Source: Pseudanabaena sp. PCC 6802 (GTDB lineage: Bacteria; Cyanobacteriota; Cyanobacteriia; Pseudanabaenales; Pseudanabaenaceae). From it: a stretch of 64,000 bases of DNA. Location: assembly GCF_000332175.1 (NCBI RefSeq), contig NZ_KB235914.1:69966-133965 (forward strand), in the 5' to 3' direction. The notes beneath the pieces are model-generated. The model had not been told where the DNA came from and did no database searches. It saw only the letters and a program-made list of their open reading frames with translations. Positions 47,161 through 56,543 of this stretch are shown piece after piece. Each line of letters opens with the position of its first letter. Position 1 is the first letter of the stretch. Both the position numbers and the translations under genes were made by a program.

Positions 47161-47667
47161 CTAGCTATGCACTAGATCGCCCAGAATCTTCTCCAAAATT
47201 TGTCTGCTGAGTGCTTCAACTTGAGCGTTCAAGGAGGCTTCAGCGGCTTGCTTTTGCGCTTCCACTTCCGCTTTGGCACTTGCTAATTGCGCCTGACCTT
47301 CCTCCATAGCTCTGGCGATTTGCGCAGCGCGATTCTTAGCTGCCTCATCTGTCGCTGCTAACACCATCGCTTGAGCAGATTTACGAGCTGTAGCTAGCTC
47401 TTGCTCGTATTGCTGTGCCAGTGCGGTTGCTTTCTCCAAGCGCTCTTTGGCATCAGAGATATTGTTGCGTACGTAATCGTTGCGATCGTCAATAGCCTTA
47501 GTTAAAGGCTTAAAGAAAAACACATTGAGAACGGCAACCAGAATTAAAAATTGCACAACCATTAGCGGCAAAGTTGCGCCGATATCAAACAGCCCACCGC
47601 TCTTTTCCGCAGCTTCTACAGCTTCGGTCGCGATCGGCAACGTCCAATGCAATGTCCAGAATGTCAT
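47161..47667 (-). CDS. atpG: ATP synthase F0 subunit b'
   Basis: 168 residues. N-terminal membrane segment [20 protein letters not shown], then [20 protein letters not shown] and a long coiled-coil stalk helix. Having both b and b' is characteristic of photosynthetic bacteria and plastids. The preceding 20 residues are hydrophobic-polar mixed ([20 protein letters not shown]). Also called atpF2 or atpX. Confidence 0.95.
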   Translation of the reverse strand: MTFWTLHWTLPIATEAVEAAEKSGGLFDIGATLPLMVVQFLILVAVLNVFFFKPLTKAIDDRNDYVRNNISDAKERLEKATALAQQYEQELATARKSAQAMVLAATDEAAKNRAAQIARAMEEGQAQLASAKAEVEAQKQAAEASLNAQVEALSRQILEKILGDLVHS

Positions 47668-47778
47668 GAGAATCTAAGCCTAGGTAGCGAAAAGTTAGCC
47701 CAACTGCTATTTAACAATCCAATTGTGCTATTAGCTGTTAGCCAGTAAGGCTAATAGCCAATAGCTTAAGTAAGAGCC

Positions 47779-48057
<279 letters not shown>

Positions 48058-48127
48058 TTACTTTGACATCTATCGTATGTTTCATGCATTCAGGCACTGC
48101 CTGAATCAACTGAGCCCTTAATTAATG

Positions 48128-48883
48128 TCAGTGCTCATGCTCTTCTCCACCGTGACCTTCCATTGCTTCACCAATGTATGCCGCCGCTAATGTCGAAAAA
48201 ATCAAAGCCTGGATGGCACTAGTAAATAGTCCCAGAGCCATTACAGGTAGCGGTACAAACAAGGGAATCAATAGAACGAATACCGCAACCACCAACTCAT
48301 CTGCCAAAATATTGCCAAACAGACGGAAGCTGAGTGAGAGGGGGCGAGTGAAATCTTCTAGAACCCAGATTGGCAAAAGGAATGGCGAACCTTCAATGTA
48401 CCTACTAAAGTAGCCCAAGCCTCTCCTGCTTAATCCTGCGTAAAAGTACAGCACGGATACCAAAAGAGCCAACCCCACTGTAGTATTCAGGTCAGCAGTA
48501 GGTGCCGCCAACTCCCCTTCTGGTAATTTAATTAGCTTCCAAGGAACGAGCGCTCCCAGCCAATTGGAAACGAATATAAATAGAAAGAAAGTACCGATGA
48601 AAGGAACCCAATTGCGATATTCCTTCTCACCCATCTGATCTTTGGCAATGCCCTGCACGAATTCCAGCACATATTCCATAAAGTTCTGCAATTTGGCTGG
48701 AACGCGTTGGATATTCCGAGTAGCTATAGCAGACGCTATAACCAGCACGGCAATTACAATCCAGGTCATAATCATAACTTGACCGTGGATTGACAGGTTG
48801 CCAATTTGCCAATAGAAGTGTTGGCCCACTTCTAAAGTGGCAAAGTCTGTTATTTGAGCGTAAGAAAACAATCGTTCGATCAT
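48128..48883 (-). CDS. atpB: ATP synthase F0 subunit a
   Basis: 251 residues with five to six membrane helices. The essential arginine is in [15 protein letters not shown], the subunit a signature, and the C-terminal helix ends in ...[19 protein letters not shown]. The C-terminal tail is His/Glu-rich (GHGGEEHEH). It provides the proton half-channels next to the c-ring. Cyanobacterial name atpI. Confidence 0.97.
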   Translation of the reverse strand: MIERLFSYAQITDFATLEVGQHFYWQIGNLSIHGQVMIMTWIVIAVLVIASAIATRNIQRVPAKLQNFMEYVLEFVQGIAKDQMGEKEYRNWVPFIGTFFLFIFVSNWLGALVPWKLIKLPEGELAAPTADLNTTVGLALLVSVLYFYAGLSRRGLGYFSRYIEGSPFLLPIWVLEDFTRPLSLSFRLFGNILADELVVAVFVLLIPLFVPLPVMALGLFTSAIQALIFSTLAAAYIGEAMEGHGGEEHEH

Positions 48884-48919
48884 GATTTATTCAGTTGAAA
48901 CCTTTTGACAGGCCAAATT

Positions 48920-49351
48920 CTAGGTAGAACGAGTACGCATTAGATCCTGGAACGTATATACCAAGATTGCGACTTTGTAGGTCATAAATCCTAGGAACAC
49001 AGGCAGAATATGTAGCTGCTGTGCACGAGCTGCTGCAACGATCGCGACAGAGACCAGGACAAACCGGGAAAACTTAGAGTAAATAAGCTGTTTCCGTTCT
49101 TTCCCTACTCGATCAATATCCTTCGCCAGCATTCTTAAGTACACCACACCAACGATCGCACCCAACAAATAATTCAAGGCTAGATTCGATCCGCAAATAC
49201 CCCATACTGCCAGGCCAATTACCCCAGTCAGCAATAGCGTAATTGCGTATAGCTTGAACTTAAGGTCACCGTACTCATCGACGCGATCGCCTGAGTTATT
49301 TAGGTCTGCCTCTGAGCGTTCGATGCTTTTCTTCGCGGGGATAACTTTCAC
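48920..49351 (-). CDS. atpI: ATP synthase I-type protein (Atp1)
   Basis: 143 residues with four predicted membrane segments (YAITLLLTGVIGLAVWGICG, LNYLLGAIVGVVYLRML, FVLVSVAIVAAARAQ, ILPVFLGFMTYKVAILVYTF). It is the small hydrophobic first gene of the cluster, thought to help c-ring assembly or Mg uptake in other bacteria. First gene of the transcript; about 290 bp upstream region shared with a divergent secreted protein gene. Confidence 0.88.
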   Translation of the reverse strand: MKVIPAKKSIERSEADLNNSGDRVDEYGDLKFKLYAITLLLTGVIGLAVWGICGSNLALNYLLGAIVGVVYLRMLAKDIDRVGKERKQLIYSKFSRFVLVSVAIVAAARAQQLHILPVFLGFMTYKVAILVYTFQDLMRTRST

Positions 49352-49384
49352 TTGCAGGCTAAACTAACTCGCTGTTGTTTACAC

Positions 49385-49420
49385 AACAAAAATAATTGTT
49401 AAAACAAAAATAATTGTTAA
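49385..49420. promoter_or_regulatory. Tandem 18-bp dyad repeat upstream of the atp cluster
   Basis: Two exact head-to-tail copies of AACAAAAATAATTGTTAA (49385-49402 and 49403-49420). Each copy is itself a dyad, AACAA-N6-TTGTT. They lie 34 bp upstream of the atpI start. The spacing of 18 bp (not a multiple of 10.5) and identity suggest either a recent duplication or a double operator. Function inferred only from position and symmetry. Confidence 0.6.
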
Positions 49421-49643
49421 GCAAACCGTTGATAAGCATAACACGATGAGTGTCACACTTCTTTTCATATTGGGAACTTTGTGGCAGGCCAAAATTGTGT
49501 CAATCTTAAAATTCTCTGATGGGGAACTTTAGTGGCGCGCTCGTACGTCTGCACGTTCGCGATTAAAGCTAGATCTAAAGATTGTGTTAGGTTTAATCCG
49601 AAAAGTAATATACTGTCACTAAATTTTTTGCGCTCGACCCAAT

Positions 49644-50210
49644 ATGCTCACTTCGGCTGTAAATCCCCGCAATGTTAAGTCACTGCTCGCCTCTGCGATC
49701 GTAGTTGGCGCTTTATTCCCTGGTGTTTCAGTAGCTCAGAACCCACAGGCACTCGATACATCACCCAGACCCAACTCCCTCAACAGCAGCGTTTTTAGCC
49801 TGCAAGGCGGCGAGCGCTTAATGGCGGAGGCGATGTCGGCTGTGGATAAGCAAAACTATGACTTAGCCGTGACCAAATTGCAGGATGCTCGCCAAGTCTA
49901 CAATCAGTTATCTAATTTCTATCAAGAGCTAACCACTAGCTTTGCTGGCATCGATAATCGGATTTCTGAAAGTCATCGCCAGAAAGCTTTGCAAGCAGCG
50001 CAATTACGAGATAAGTCCACCTATCAGCTTGCAGTTGTCTATCGTGCCAAGAATCAACCCGAGCTAGCCGTACCGCTTTTAGTGCAGCTAATTCGCAGTC
50101 AAGCCCCGACCCGCGAGCTTGGCCAGCAAGCCTATCAGCAACTTTACGAACTTGGCTTTGTGGACATGGCTTATCCCAACAGTCCTGCTCCTGCTACTCC
50201 CCAGAAATAG
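49644..50210 (+). CDS. Secreted helical-repeat hypothetical protein
   Basis: 188 residues. The N-terminus has a signal peptide-like segment (SLLASAIVVGALFPGVSVAQ). The mature part is alpha-helical, with AEAMSAVDKQNYDLAVTKLQ and DKSTYQLAVVYRAKNQPELA, which look like two TPR-like units. A short Pro/Ala tail ends the protein. Conserved-looking in cyanobacteria but without known function as far as I can tell. It is divergent from the atp cluster and 70 bp upstream of the methyltransferase gene. Confidence 0.75.
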   Translation: MLTSAVNPRNVKSLLASAIVVGALFPGVSVAQNPQALDTSPRPNSLNSSVFSLQGGERLMAEAMSAVDKQNYDLAVTKLQDARQVYNQLSNFYQELTTSFAGIDNRISESHRQKALQAAQLRDKSTYQLAVVYRAKNQPELAVPLLVQLIRSQAPTRELGQQAYQQLYELGFVDMAYPNSPAPATPQK

Positions 50211-50280
50211 CCCATACTTAAGTAGCTGGGAGGATGTGCGATCGCGATCGCCTTAACGCATCAACTTACATTATTTATGT

Positions 50281-51144
50281 ATGCCAGAGCTAAATTCGCG
50301 CATCCGAGACTTTTATGATGCCTCTTCAGGTTTGTGGGAGCAGATCTGGGGAGAGCACATGCACCACGGTTATTATGCCCCCGGCGAAACCAGCCAGAAG
50401 GATCGCAGGCTGGCTCAAATCGACCTGATCGATCGCCTTTTAGCATGGGCATTACCATCAGACTATACGCCCACATCTATTCTGGATGTGGGCTGCGGTA
50501 TTGGTGGCAGCGCTTTGTATTTAGCCGATCGCTACGACTTCAGAACCTACGAAGATCGGCAGGTTACCGGGATTACGCTCAGCCCCGTACAGGCAGAGCG
50601 AGCCTCAGCTAGAGCTATAGAACTGGGACTGCAATCGCGATCGCAATTTTTAGTAGCCGACGCGATGGCAATGCCTTTTCCCGATCGCAGCTTCGATCTG
50701 GTGTGGTCCTTGGAAAGTGGCGAGCACATGCCAGATAAGGCAAAATTTTTACAGGAATGCGATCGCGTTTTGAAACCGGGTGGCAGGCTCATTTTGGCCA
50801 CCTGGTGTCATCGAGATACCTCTAAACGCGCGCTTAGTAATGACGAACTTCAACATTTACAGCGTATATATAATGTCTACTGCTTGCCCTATGTAATTTC
50901 GCTGTCCGAGTATGAAGCGATCGCCCGCCGCATGAATTTTCGACAGATTAAAACCGCAGATTGGTCGGAGGCAGTGTCTCCATTTTGGGATGAGGTAATC
51001 GAATCGGCGATCTCGCCCGCAGCTATTTGGGGTGTCTGGCGATCGGGACTCAATACATTGATAGCAGCATTATCTCTGCGCCAAATGGCAAAGGGCTATG
51101 CACGGGGTTTAATTAGGTTTGGCATTTTGGCAGCTACTAAATAG
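50281..51144 (+). CDS. Gamma-tocopherol methyltransferase-like SAM methyltransferase
   Basis: 287 residues. The N-terminal YDASSGLWEQIWGEHMHHGY motif is typical of tocopherol C-methyltransferases and related enzymes (cyanobacterial Slr0089 type). SAM-binding motif ILDVGCGIGGSALYLADRY lies near residue 62-80, followed by AMPFPDRSFDLVWSLESGEH (motif II) and LKPGGRLILATWCHRD (motif III). These enzymes methylate gamma-tocopherol to alpha-tocopherol, or related plastoquinol precursors. Compared with plant enzymes it has no transit peptide, as expected. The enzymatic substrate within this family cannot be fixed by reading alone. Confidence 0.85.
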   Translation: MPELNSRIRDFYDASSGLWEQIWGEHMHHGYYAPGETSQKDRRLAQIDLIDRLLAWALPSDYTPTSILDVGCGIGGSALYLADRYDFRTYEDRQVTGITLSPVQAERASARAIELGLQSRSQFLVADAMAMPFPDRSFDLVWSLESGEHMPDKAKFLQECDRVLKPGGRLILATWCHRDTSKRALSNDELQHLQRIYNVYCLPYVISLSEYEAIARRMNFRQIKTADWSEAVSPFWDEVIESAISPAAIWGVWRSGLNTLIAALSLRQMAKGYARGLIRFGILAATK

Positions 51145-51149
51145 CTTGT

Positions 51150-51253
51150 TATAGCTATAGCCAATAGGCTTAGGACGGGGTGCAGGGGTTCCACCCCTGC
51201 GTGGGGGCGCAGCCCCCACACCCCCTGTCCTAACAGATCTGTCTACGGCTATA
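51150..51253 (+). repeat. Modular hairpin repeat, TATAGCTATAGCC-ended type
   Basis: 104 bp from TATAGCTATAGCCAATAGGC to GTCTACGGCTATA. The core contains CAGGGGTTCCACCCCTG and TGGGGGCGCAGCCCCCA hairpins side by side, then CACCCCCTGTCCTAA, which pairs with TTAGGACGGGGTG near the left end. It starts 6 bp after the methyltransferase stop and may serve as its terminator. Same family as 2639-2740 and 33909-34056. Confidence 0.88.
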
Positions 51254-51468
51254 AAAGTATGCAGGGGATCTGAAGTTTTAGCGATTGCGTAAAATAAAGC
51301 ATTAAAATACTGAATGCTTTGTTAGCATTCACTAGAATCTACACAGCATCAATGCCTCATAAGGAATGATGGTTGTGCGTAACGTTTAGTCTGGCTTTAC
51401 CCATAAGGGTTCTGAACCAAAGTTCTGAAATCAAATGCTCGTGTAGTTTGCCCATATCTCAGTAAATT

Positions 51469-53052
51469 ATGCCCAAAATTCTTGTTTCTGACCCAATTGA
51501 CCAAGTAGGGATTGATATCCTGTCTCAAGTCGCTACTGTCGATGTTAAAACAACGCTTAGTCCCGCAGAAATTATCCAGGTTATTCCGGAATACGATGCG
51601 ATCATGATTCGCTCGGGGACTAAGTTAACCAAAGAGATCGTTGAAGCTGGCAAAAACCTCAAAATCATCGGTCGTGCTGGCGTTGGGGTAGATAACGTTG
51701 ATGTTCCAACCGCCACGCGCCAAGGGATCGTTGTAGTTAATTCACCGGAAGGAAATACGATCGCTGCCGCCGAGCACACCCTGGCAATGATGCTTTCTCT
51801 GTCTCGGTTTATTCCCGAAGCAAATACCTCGCTCAAGTCTGGCAAGTGGGATCGCAAGAGCTTTACCGGGGTTGAGGTATACAAGAAAACTTTGGGAGTA
51901 ATTGGCCTGGGTAAAATCGGCTCCCATGTTGCTACCGTAGCGCGGGCTATGGATATGAAACTCCTGGCATACGACCCGTTTTTAACGGCTGAACGGGCTG
52001 AAAAGTTGGGAGTTAACTTAGTAGATTTGGAAATATTACTGCGTGAATCCGACTACATTACATTGCATCTACCGAAAACCAAGGAAACCTATCACCTGAT
52101 CGATGCTGAAAAAATTGCGATTATGAAGCCAGGCGTGCGGATTGTTAACTGTGCCCGTGGAGGCATTATCGACGAAGCCGCGCTCGCAGCAGCGCTCCAG
52201 AACGGCCAGATCGCAGGTGCAGCCCTGGATGTATTTGAAAACGAACCTTTAGAGCCAGATTCTCCTCTGCGGCAGATTGGCTCGCAGTTGATTTTAACCC
52301 CTCATTTGGGAGCCTCGACAGAAGAAGCACAGGCAAATGTCGCGATCGACGTAGCCGAACAAATCCGGGATGTCCTACTCGGTCTGCCTGCTCGCGCCGC
52401 TGTAAATATCCCTGGCTTGGGCCCCGATGTGTGGCAAAAACTGAAGCCATACCTACAGCTAGCAGAAATGTTGGGTAACCTGGTGGGGCAGTTGGCTGGC
52501 GGGCGCGTCGATACGCTTGACGTGCGCTTGCAAGGTGAAATTGCCAGCAGCGAAAGTCAACCAATTGTGGTAGCAGCCCTGAAGGGATTGCTCTCCCCTG
52601 CTCTGCGCGAACGGGTCAATTTTGTCAATGCGAGTCTGGAAGCTAAAGAGCGCGGTATCCGAGTCACTGAAACCCGCGATGCTACGGTCGAAGACTACAC
52701 TGGTTCGCTGCACCTGACTGCCAATGGTCTGCAAGGGCAGCAATCGGTCACCGGAGCTTTGCTGGGTAAATCGGAGTTACGCATTACCAACATCAATGGC
52801 TTTCCCATTAATGTGGCACCAACCAACTACATGCTACTGACCTTGCATCGGGATATGCCGGGGATCATTGGTGGTATTGGCTCTTTGTTAGGTAATTTCA
52901 ATGTCAATATTGCCAGCATGCAGGTTGGTCGTCGCATTGTACGCGGTGAAGCTGTAATGGTACTAAATATCGACGATCCTCTGCCTCCTGGTCTTTTGGA
53001 AGAGATTATGCGAATTCAGGGCGTAAAAGATGCTTATGTTGTGAATTTGTAA
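51469..53052 (+). CDS. serA: D-3-phosphoglycerate dehydrogenase
   Basis: 527 residues, the long type. NAD-binding domain has GLGKIGSHVATVARAMDM, flanked by IGRAGVGVDNVDVPTATRQG and the catalytic-site segment ILTPHLGASTEEAQ with its His. Residues about 320-450 form the intervening (ASB) domain and the last 75 an ACT domain (LLTLHRDMPGIIGGIGSLLG), which usually binds serine. First committed enzyme of phosphorylated serine synthesis. It is preceded by a 215-bp spacer after the hairpin repeat. Confidence 0.97.
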   Translation: MPKILVSDPIDQVGIDILSQVATVDVKTTLSPAEIIQVIPEYDAIMIRSGTKLTKEIVEAGKNLKIIGRAGVGVDNVDVPTATRQGIVVVNSPEGNTIAAAEHTLAMMLSLSRFIPEANTSLKSGKWDRKSFTGVEVYKKTLGVIGLGKIGSHVATVARAMDMKLLAYDPFLTAERAEKLGVNLVDLEILLRESDYITLHLPKTKETYHLIDAEKIAIMKPGVRIVNCARGGIIDEAALAAALQNGQIAGAALDVFENEPLEPDSPLRQIGSQLILTPHLGASTEEAQANVAIDVAEQIRDVLLGLPARAAVNIPGLGPDVWQKLKPYLQLAEMLGNLVGQLAGGRVDTLDVRLQGEIASSESQPIVVAALKGLLSPALRERVNFVNASLEAKERGIRVTETRDATVEDYTGSLHLTANGLQGQQSVTGALLGKSELRITNINGFPINVAPTNYMLLTLHRDMPGIIGGIGSLLGNFNVNIASMQVGRRIVRGEAVMVLNIDDPLPPGLLEEIMRIQGVKDAYVVNL

Positions 53053-53057
53053 GTGCC

Positions 53058-53137
53058 GTAGGGGCAATCCCTTGTGTTGCCCTGGGATGATTTTTAGGAC
53101 AGGCACAGAGGGGCAGGCGCAGAGGCACTGCCCCTAC
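53058..53137. repeat. GTAGGGGCA-ended inverted repeat
   Basis: GTAGGGGCAATCCCTTG at the left and GCAGAGGCACTGCCCCTAC at the right form a large imperfect hairpin with an inner duplicated GGCACAGAGG/GGCGCAGAGG segment. It begins 6 bp after serA and runs 4 bp into the stop end of the 59-codon minus-strand gene. A partial copy occurs at 37685-37758. Confidence 0.7.
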
Positions 53138-53313
53138 TTTGTAATTGGCCTTGCGGGAATAGGCGCGCTCTCGTTACCTGGCACAACTTTGCTGGTTGGC
53201 GTAAGTAGTGGTAAAGCCAGCGTTAATATAGCGATCGCCGCTAAACTCAACGCGAAGGAACGACCAAAGTGAGCGTTTGGTAAGTAATTCTTTTCAACTT
53301 TTTGAGGTGACAT
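53134..53313 (-). CDS. 59-residue single-span membrane protein (hypothetical)
   Basis: Minus-strand frame from the ATG at 53313, MSPQKVEKNYLPNAHFGRSF, then ALSLAAIAILTLALPLLTP, a single membrane span, and a Pro-rich tail ending APIPARPITK. The composition (basic N-terminus, one helix, polar tail) is that of a genuine small membrane protein. The stop lies in a repeat shared with other loci. Frame was read by hand from the sequence; no family is recognised. No strong ribosome binding site is visible, so confidence is limited. Confidence 0.5.
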   Translation of the reverse strand: MSPQKVEKNYLPNAHFGRSFALSLAAIAILTLALPLLTPTSKVVPGNESAPIPARPITK

Positions 53314-53733
53314 GGGAGTACCGTCTAATAATTATTTGACCTTAGTCAAGGATTTACTGGAATCTGATACGGAAATATACAAGATTAATTCCCAGAGGAG
53401 AATCTAGCTGAAGTGATGTCTAAATGAAGGTATTAATCGCTACAAAGACTTATGCATTTAGTCTTATGTATGGCGAGTTAGGTAATTGCTACTAGCGTTG
53501 CAAATCATAAACTTTACAACATGGGGAGTAGGGGGTGAACCCCCGGCCAAATATTTGTTTTGACTTAGGAATGGTAATGACGGATTTTGCGATATTGCTA
53601 AGATTTTAACCAGATGATAGTTTAACAGCTTTTGTCTTAACTCGGTGCAGGATGGATCGGATTTGGGGTACTCTCAATACAGTTTCCTCCTTAGCCCCAA
53701 GCATATTTCGCTATAATCGCGCTAGCTCGTATC
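53314..53733. other. Upstream region of the multi-receiver regulator gene
   Basis: About 420 bp without a gene. A TATAAT at 53712-53717 could be the -10 box for the gene at 53734, but that would leave a leader of only about 10 nt and the -35 position (CCTTAG) is poor. A small GGGGGTGAACCCCC hairpin lies at about 53533-53546. I see no other element. Confidence 0.45.
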
Positions 53734-56517
53734 ATGAAAATTCTATTGGTAGAAGATGATGAAGCTACAGTCAATTTATTGCAACTAGCCTTTTCCCGGC
53801 AACAATACACGATTGATGTTGCCCTAGATGGGAACACGGGTTGGCAGTTTGCCGAAAGTAAGGACTACGATCTGATCCTGCTAGATGTAATGCTGCCCAA
53901 GCTAGATGGAATTAGTTTTTGTCGTCGTCTGCGATCGCAGCAAAAATACGTGCCAGTGTTGATGATGACAGCCAGAGATGCTGTCAGCGATCGGGTGCTG
54001 GGTTTGGATGCTGGGGCTGACGATTACCTGGTCAAGCCCTTTGAGTTGAGCGAATTAGCTGCTAGAGTGCGATCGCTGCTCAGGCGGGGCAAGGATACAG
54101 CCGTATCCAAATTGACATGGGGCGATATTCATATCGATACGGTGCGCGGAGAAGCATATTACCGCGACAGCCCCCTTCAACTATCTCGCAAAGAGTATGC
54201 CATTTTAGAACTATTCCTGCGGCACCCCAAACAAATATTTGCCCCACCTAAAATTATCGACTTGCTCTGGTCTCTTGATAGTACCCCTGGCGACGAGACA
54301 GTCAAGGCACATATTAAGGGGCTGCGTAGAAAATTAAAAAAATTAGGAGCGCCTCCCGATGCAATTGAAACTGTTTACGCTCAGGGCTATCGCCTCAACC
54401 CAGCTTTGTTGGCCGAGACAACTACAACTCAGTCATCCTACGCTAAGCCGAAAGGGGAGAGAAAAACCGATGTCGACCTGCCGGAGTCAGCCGAACAGCG
54501 GATGATGGCCAAGGTGGCTCAGATCTGGCAAGCTAATAGGCTCAATAGCGTTGCCTATGTCACGCTGCTAGAGCAGTCCGCAAATTCACTAGCTTTAGGC
54601 AACTTTGCCAACGAACAGGTGCAGGAAGCAGCCCAGGTGGCACATAAATTAGCTGGTTCCCTAGGCATGTTTGGGTTTCAAGACGGCTCTGGGTTAGCCA
54701 AGCAGATAGAGCAACTATTACAAACGCCTGACTCGCTAGATCGCCAGCAAATCGAGCAAATTAGCAATTTTGTGTCCGAAATACGACATGTAATTGAAAC
54801 GGCTGCCGTCCCAAATGCACCTTCTCCTCCTCCCCAGGCTCAACCTTTAGAGGAAGAGCAAAGACCTTTATTATTGGTTGTAGATAGCGATCGCGAATTT
54901 GCCCAACGACTGGCAGCAGAGGCGGTGGCGCGCGGCTATAGAAGTGAAATCGTATCTACTCCCAATGCAGGGAGGGAGTGGATTGCCCGCGAACCCCCGG
55001 TTTGTGTAATTACGGAGCTATGCTTTCCTGGCGAGTCAGAACAGCCCGGGCAGGTCTGGCAATTTTTGAGGGAGTTACAGTCTGCTCCCTTTGACATTCC
55101 AACAGTCACGCTGACTGCTAACGATAGTTTTTCCGATCGCTTAGAAGCAGCTAGGTGTGGCAGCCGAATTTTCTTACAAAAAACTTCTGCTCTATCTGCG
55201 ATCGTAGAGTCGGTAACTCAGTTACTCAATCGCGACTCCAGTAGCACGGTTAGGGTTTTAGCGGTAGATGACGATCCGCAAATATTGGAGCTATTACACA
55301 GCCTGCTGGAGCCGCACGGCATTCAGGTAATCTCCCTCAACGATCCATCGCGATTTTGGCCTGTTTTTGAAGAAACAGTGCCAGATATGATAATTCTCGA
55401 TATCAAAATGTCAGACATCAATGGAATCGAACTCTGTCAAATCATCCGCAGCGACCCCACCTGGCATCTGATGCCGATAATTTTTCTCACTGCCCATACC
55501 GACGAACCGACCATCCAAAGTCTGTTTGCCGCTGGTGCCGATGACTGGATCGCTAAGCCCGCCACCACTTCGATGCTGGTGACTCGGATTTTCAATCGTC
55601 TAGAACGCATCCATAGATTGCGCTTGCAAGCAGAAGTCGATCCCCTTACAGGTGTATCGAATCGCCGCAAGTCTGGAGAGGAAGTCAAACGCTTGATCGG
55701 TCTGGCAAAGCGCTACGAACAGCCATTCTGTCTGGGCGTTCTGGACTTGGATAAGTTGAAGTTGATGAACGAGCGATATGGTAAGAACTGCGGCGATCGC
55801 GTACTGCATACCATAGGCAACCTGTTACCCCGCCAGTTTCGCAATGAAGATGTGGTCGCCTGTTGGGGCGGCGGCGAATTTATCGTTGGCATGTACGGCA
55901 TCACCAAAGCCGATAGCGTAGAGCGTTTAGCAGAAACCCTGGAGAACATCCGCCAAATTGAATTCTGCGATCCTAAAGGTCATAGGTTTAATGTCACGCT
56001 CAGTGCTGGTGTAGCCCAGTATCTAGTCGATGGGGCAGATCTCGATATGTTATATAAATCTGCCAGTGGAGCCTTATACCAAGCAAAATCTACCGGACGC
56101 GATCGCGTTCTCCCTGTTGGTTGGCAACCACCCCATCCAGAACATCAGTTTACTACTGATGTCGTATTAGTTTCAGATGAAACAATAATTCCCTATCAAC
56201 TCATCCGCGATCTAGGGAGAAGGGGATTTCACGCCCACTGGCGATCGGACTATCATGGAGCAGTCGATAACCTTTGCGACGCTAGTCTCAGACCCAGGGT
56301 AATTATTTTAGGAGCAGCTCCACCGGATCTAAGTCATCTGGAGTTGCTCAAGCGCCTCAAGCGTAAGAAGGTACTGCAACCCATTCGTGTCATCTTACTG
56401 AGCGATGATTCTAGCGAAGCTCAACAAGCAATGGGCTTGGGAGCTTTTGACTACGTAGTTCGACCCTGGACAGTCTCTGTTTTATTGCAAAGGCTACGTC
56501 GTGCTTTAAAACCTTGA
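53734..56517 (+). CDS. Multi-domain response regulator (REC-wHTH-Hpt-REC-REC-GGDEF-REC)
   Basis: 927 residues. Order: REC1 (1-115, phosphoacceptor D51), OmpR/PhoB winged helix (about 125-225, SRKEYAILELFLRHPKQIF), Hpt domain (about 255-350, H304 in AHKLAGSLGMFGF), REC2 (about 380-495), REC3 (about 505-620, RVLAVDDDPQ and ILDIKMSDINGIEL), GGDEF-type domain (from DPLTGVSNRRK at about 636) and a C-terminal REC4-like domain. REC2 has Glu in the Asp position (VCVITELCFPG) and REC4 has no Asp (VIILGAAPPD). The diguanylate cyclase motif reads GGGEF (712-716) instead of GGDEF, so cyclase activity is doubtful. It is followed by a histidine kinase and a single-domain regulator, forming one operon. Probably a phosphorelay hub with DNA-binding output. 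Confidence 0.93.
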   Translation: MKILLVEDDEATVNLLQLAFSRQQYTIDVALDGNTGWQFAESKDYDLILLDVMLPKLDGISFCRRLRSQQKYVPVLMMTARDAVSDRVLGLDAGADDYLVKPFELSELAARVRSLLRRGKDTAVSKLTWGDIHIDTVRGEAYYRDSPLQLSRKEYAILELFLRHPKQIFAPPKIIDLLWSLDSTPGDETVKAHIKGLRRKLKKLGAPPDAIETVYAQGYRLNPALLAETTTTQSSYAKPKGERKTDVDLPESAEQRMMAKVAQIWQANRLNSVAYVTLLEQSANSLALGNFANEQVQEAAQVAHKLAGSLGMFGFQDGSGLAKQIEQLLQTPDSLDRQQIEQISNFVSEIRHVIETAAVPNAPSPPPQAQPLEEEQRPLLLVVDSDREFAQRLAAEAVARGYRSEIVSTPNAGREWIAREPPVCVITELCFPGESEQPGQVWQFLRELQSAPFDIPTVTLTANDSFSDRLEAARCGSRIFLQKTSALSAIVESVTQLLNRDSSSTVRVLAVDDDPQILELLHSLLEPHGIQVISLNDPSRFWPVFEETVPDMIILDIKMSDINGIELCQIIRSDPTWHLMPIIFLTAHTDEPTIQSLFAAGADDWIAKPATTSMLVTRIFNRLERIHRLRLQAEVDPLTGVSNRRKSGEEVKRLIGLAKRYEQPFCLGVLDLDKLKLMNERYGKNCGDRVLHTIGNLLPRQFRNEDVVACWGGGEFIVGMYGITKADSVERLAETLENIRQIEFCDPKGHRFNVTLSAGVAQYLVDGADLDMLYKSASGALYQAKSTGRDRVLPVGWQPPHPEHQFTTDVVLVSDETIIPYQLIRDLGRRGFHAHWRSDYHGAVDNLCDASLRPRVIILGAAPPDLSHLELLKRLKRKKVLQPIRVILLSDDSSEAQQAMGLGAFDYVVRPWTVSVLLQRLRRALKP

Positions 56518-56543
56518 GCGGCTTATCTAAATACAGCATAGCT

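Noticed and set aside
53072-53272. 66-codon plus-strand frame after serA
   Set aside because: Starts within an interspersed repeat and overlaps a more convincing minus-strand membrane protein frame.
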